A stretch of DNA of 64,000 nucleotides from JADLDB01 sp040755835. Its GTDB lineage: Bacteria > Myxococcota > Myxococcia > Myxococcales > Myxococcaceae. The notes beneath the pieces were generated by a model. The model did not search any database. It saw only the letters and a program-made list of their open reading frames with translations, and was not told the DNA's origin. This document shows, in pieces, positions 63,338 to 64,000 of the stretch. The number at the start of each line of letters is the position of its first letter. Position 1 is the first letter of the stretch. A program made the position numbers and the translations under genes. The stretch covers positions 11,985-75,984 of the forward strand of contig JBFMAB010000036.1 of NCBI GenBank assembly GCA_040755835.1, in the 5' to 3' direction.

Positions 63338-63718
63338 ATGGCGAAGCCCCCAGAGTTGATCGACGAGGTGTTACCTGGCGCCGACGCCGCCGTGCTGGCC
63401 GAGGTGACGAAGGTCGTGGTGCAGGATCCACAGAAGCCCTTCACCGGCGATCCGATGGCGACCAGCACGCCGCACGAGGCCGCCCGGCAGGTCGTGGAGC
63501 TGAAGGTGCAGAAGGTGCTGTTCGGCGGGCTCGCGAAGGAAGGCGCCACGGTGCAGGTCGTGAAGCCGTCCGGCGCGTACGCGCTGCGCGCGGGGAACCA
63601 CGGGCCGTTCGTCCTGAAGAAGGGCGAGGGCACGGTGGAGATCCTCGGGCGGTACGGCCCGGACACCTGGCCCGAGGGCCTCGTGAGGCAGGCCGCGCAG
63701 AAGCACGGCAAGCTCTGA
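63338..63718 (+). CDS. Hypothetical protein downstream of the calpain gene
   Basis: A 126-residue protein starting MAKPPELIDEVLPGADAAVL with no signal peptide. It looks mostly beta (VVELKVQKVLFGG, TVQVVKPSGAY, VEILGRYGPDTW). GAGGAGG precedes the ATG, and the gene begins 10 nt after the calpain gene, so it belongs to the same operon. An inhibitor, chaperone or substrate of the proteases is possible, but nothing in the sequence proves it. Confidence 0.7.
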   Translation: MAKPPELIDEVLPGADAAVLAEVTKVVVQDPQKPFTGDPMATSTPHEAARQVVELKVQKVLFGGLAKEGATVQVVKPSGAYALRAGNHGPFVLKKGEGTVEILGRYGPDTWPEGLVRQAAQKHGKL

Positions 63719-63814
63719 CTCGACTTTCACCGTTTCGCGGCATCGGCGAGGCGGGGACATCGCGGTCGGGCGGGCCTCGCGACGTCAGTTGCCACCGCCG
63801 AACTTTGCCACCGG

Positions 63815-64000
63815 CGAACTGCAGAGCTTCACGACCGCCGGCTCTCGATGGAGAAGTCGCAGGTCAGCCGGCTCGTCCGGCGCCTCGAGCAGGGCCTGCA
63901 GGTCGCGCTGCTCGTTCGCACGATGCGTTCGGTCCGCCCCACGCCCGAGGGCGAGTCGCTGTTGAGTCGCGTTGGTCCGGCCCTCGAAGAACTCGACCGC
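63815..64000 (+). pseudogene. LysR-family regulator fragment lacking the N-terminal start
   Basis: The frame from about 63815 reads TAELHDRRLSMEKSQVSRLV, then RRLEQGLQVALLVRTMRSVR and PTPEGESLLSRVGPALEEL to the window edge. The middle and end match the LysR helix-turn-helix region (SxSAVSRxVRRLE...PTxxGExLLxR). The first recognition helix segment (xxxFVAVAExxSFTxAA) is missing or scrambled. The insertion DRRLSMEK replaces the usual xVSQS. It is therefore a truncated or frameshifted regulator, or starts unusually at the ATG at 63848. The continuation lies outside the window. Confidence 0.55.

Noticed and set aside
59218..63711. Minus-strand open frame of about 1500 codons antisense to the protease cluster
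   Set aside because: In GC-rich DNA antisense frames of real genes stay open by chance. It is His/Arg/Val-rich and shows no domain, while the plus strand encodes recognisable proteases.

Overview
The window is very GC-rich (roughly 70% by eye) and reads as a chromosome segment of an aerobic, Gram-negative myxobacterium (Myxococcota). The evidence is the gene families. There are Hanks-type Ser/Thr kinases, one with the HRDISPQN loop and PEGA repeats. There is a PilZ protein of the Myxococcus paralogous type, a DUF4388 protein and a TIGR02996-type protein. There are many Cys-rich or Gly-rich lipoproteins, a secreted protease with a MYXO-CTERM tail, a long MopE-like repeat protein, lipid A genes (lpxB) and haem A synthase (ctaA). 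I could not name the genus.

Layout. 1-8 kb: CheB-like receiver fragment, Gly-rich lipoprotein, PEGA Ser/Thr kinase, a protein with three DsbA domains, a TusA-like protein and a PilZ protein. 8-16.4 kb: ABC-2 exporter, ppdK, rsuA overlapping a DUF4388 gene, then a divergent glutaredoxin-like/aminotransferase pair. 16.4-27 kb: methionine aminopeptidase remnant, lpxB, an MsbA-like exporter, a lipoprotein, a VWA lipoprotein and a 1395-residue M36 metalloprotease. 27-34.4 kb: a CpoB-like lipoprotein overlapping an apparent selenoprotein gene, a metzincin-type lipoprotein, a Cys-rich beta-propeller lipoprotein and a small unknown. 34.4-39.5 kb: ctaA, a caspase-like protease with a barrel-like C-terminus, an IS66 remnant, a TIGR02996-type protein and a zinc-ribbon protein. 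39.6-49.9 kb: MopE-like/VWA fusion with its upstream partner, a DUF4173 protein, then a foreign-looking stretch with an IS91 remnant. 49.9-64 kb: a second kinase, the SOS mutagenesis cassette imuA-imuB-dnaE2 behind a LexA-type dyad, a small GNAT operon, a protease-like cluster (clan-CD-like plus calpain-like) and a LysR fragment.

The most striking signal is at 27882-28970. The frame of a secreted metallophosphatase-like protein is interrupted by one in-frame TGA (27996-27998) at the second position of a C-G-x redox motif. Exactly six codons later comes GGT-CTG in the loop of a 5-bp hairpin. As I remember the Escherichia coli fdhF SECIS, spacing and loop sequence match it, so I read the TGA as selenocysteine. 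Also notable: a recurring palindrome (core CCC-ATC-GGG) sits in several intergenic gaps, mostly between convergent genes, and also lies in frame inside imuA, imuB and dnaE2. Many genes have a TANNNT box only 6-15 nt before the start codon, which suggests leaderless or very short leaders.
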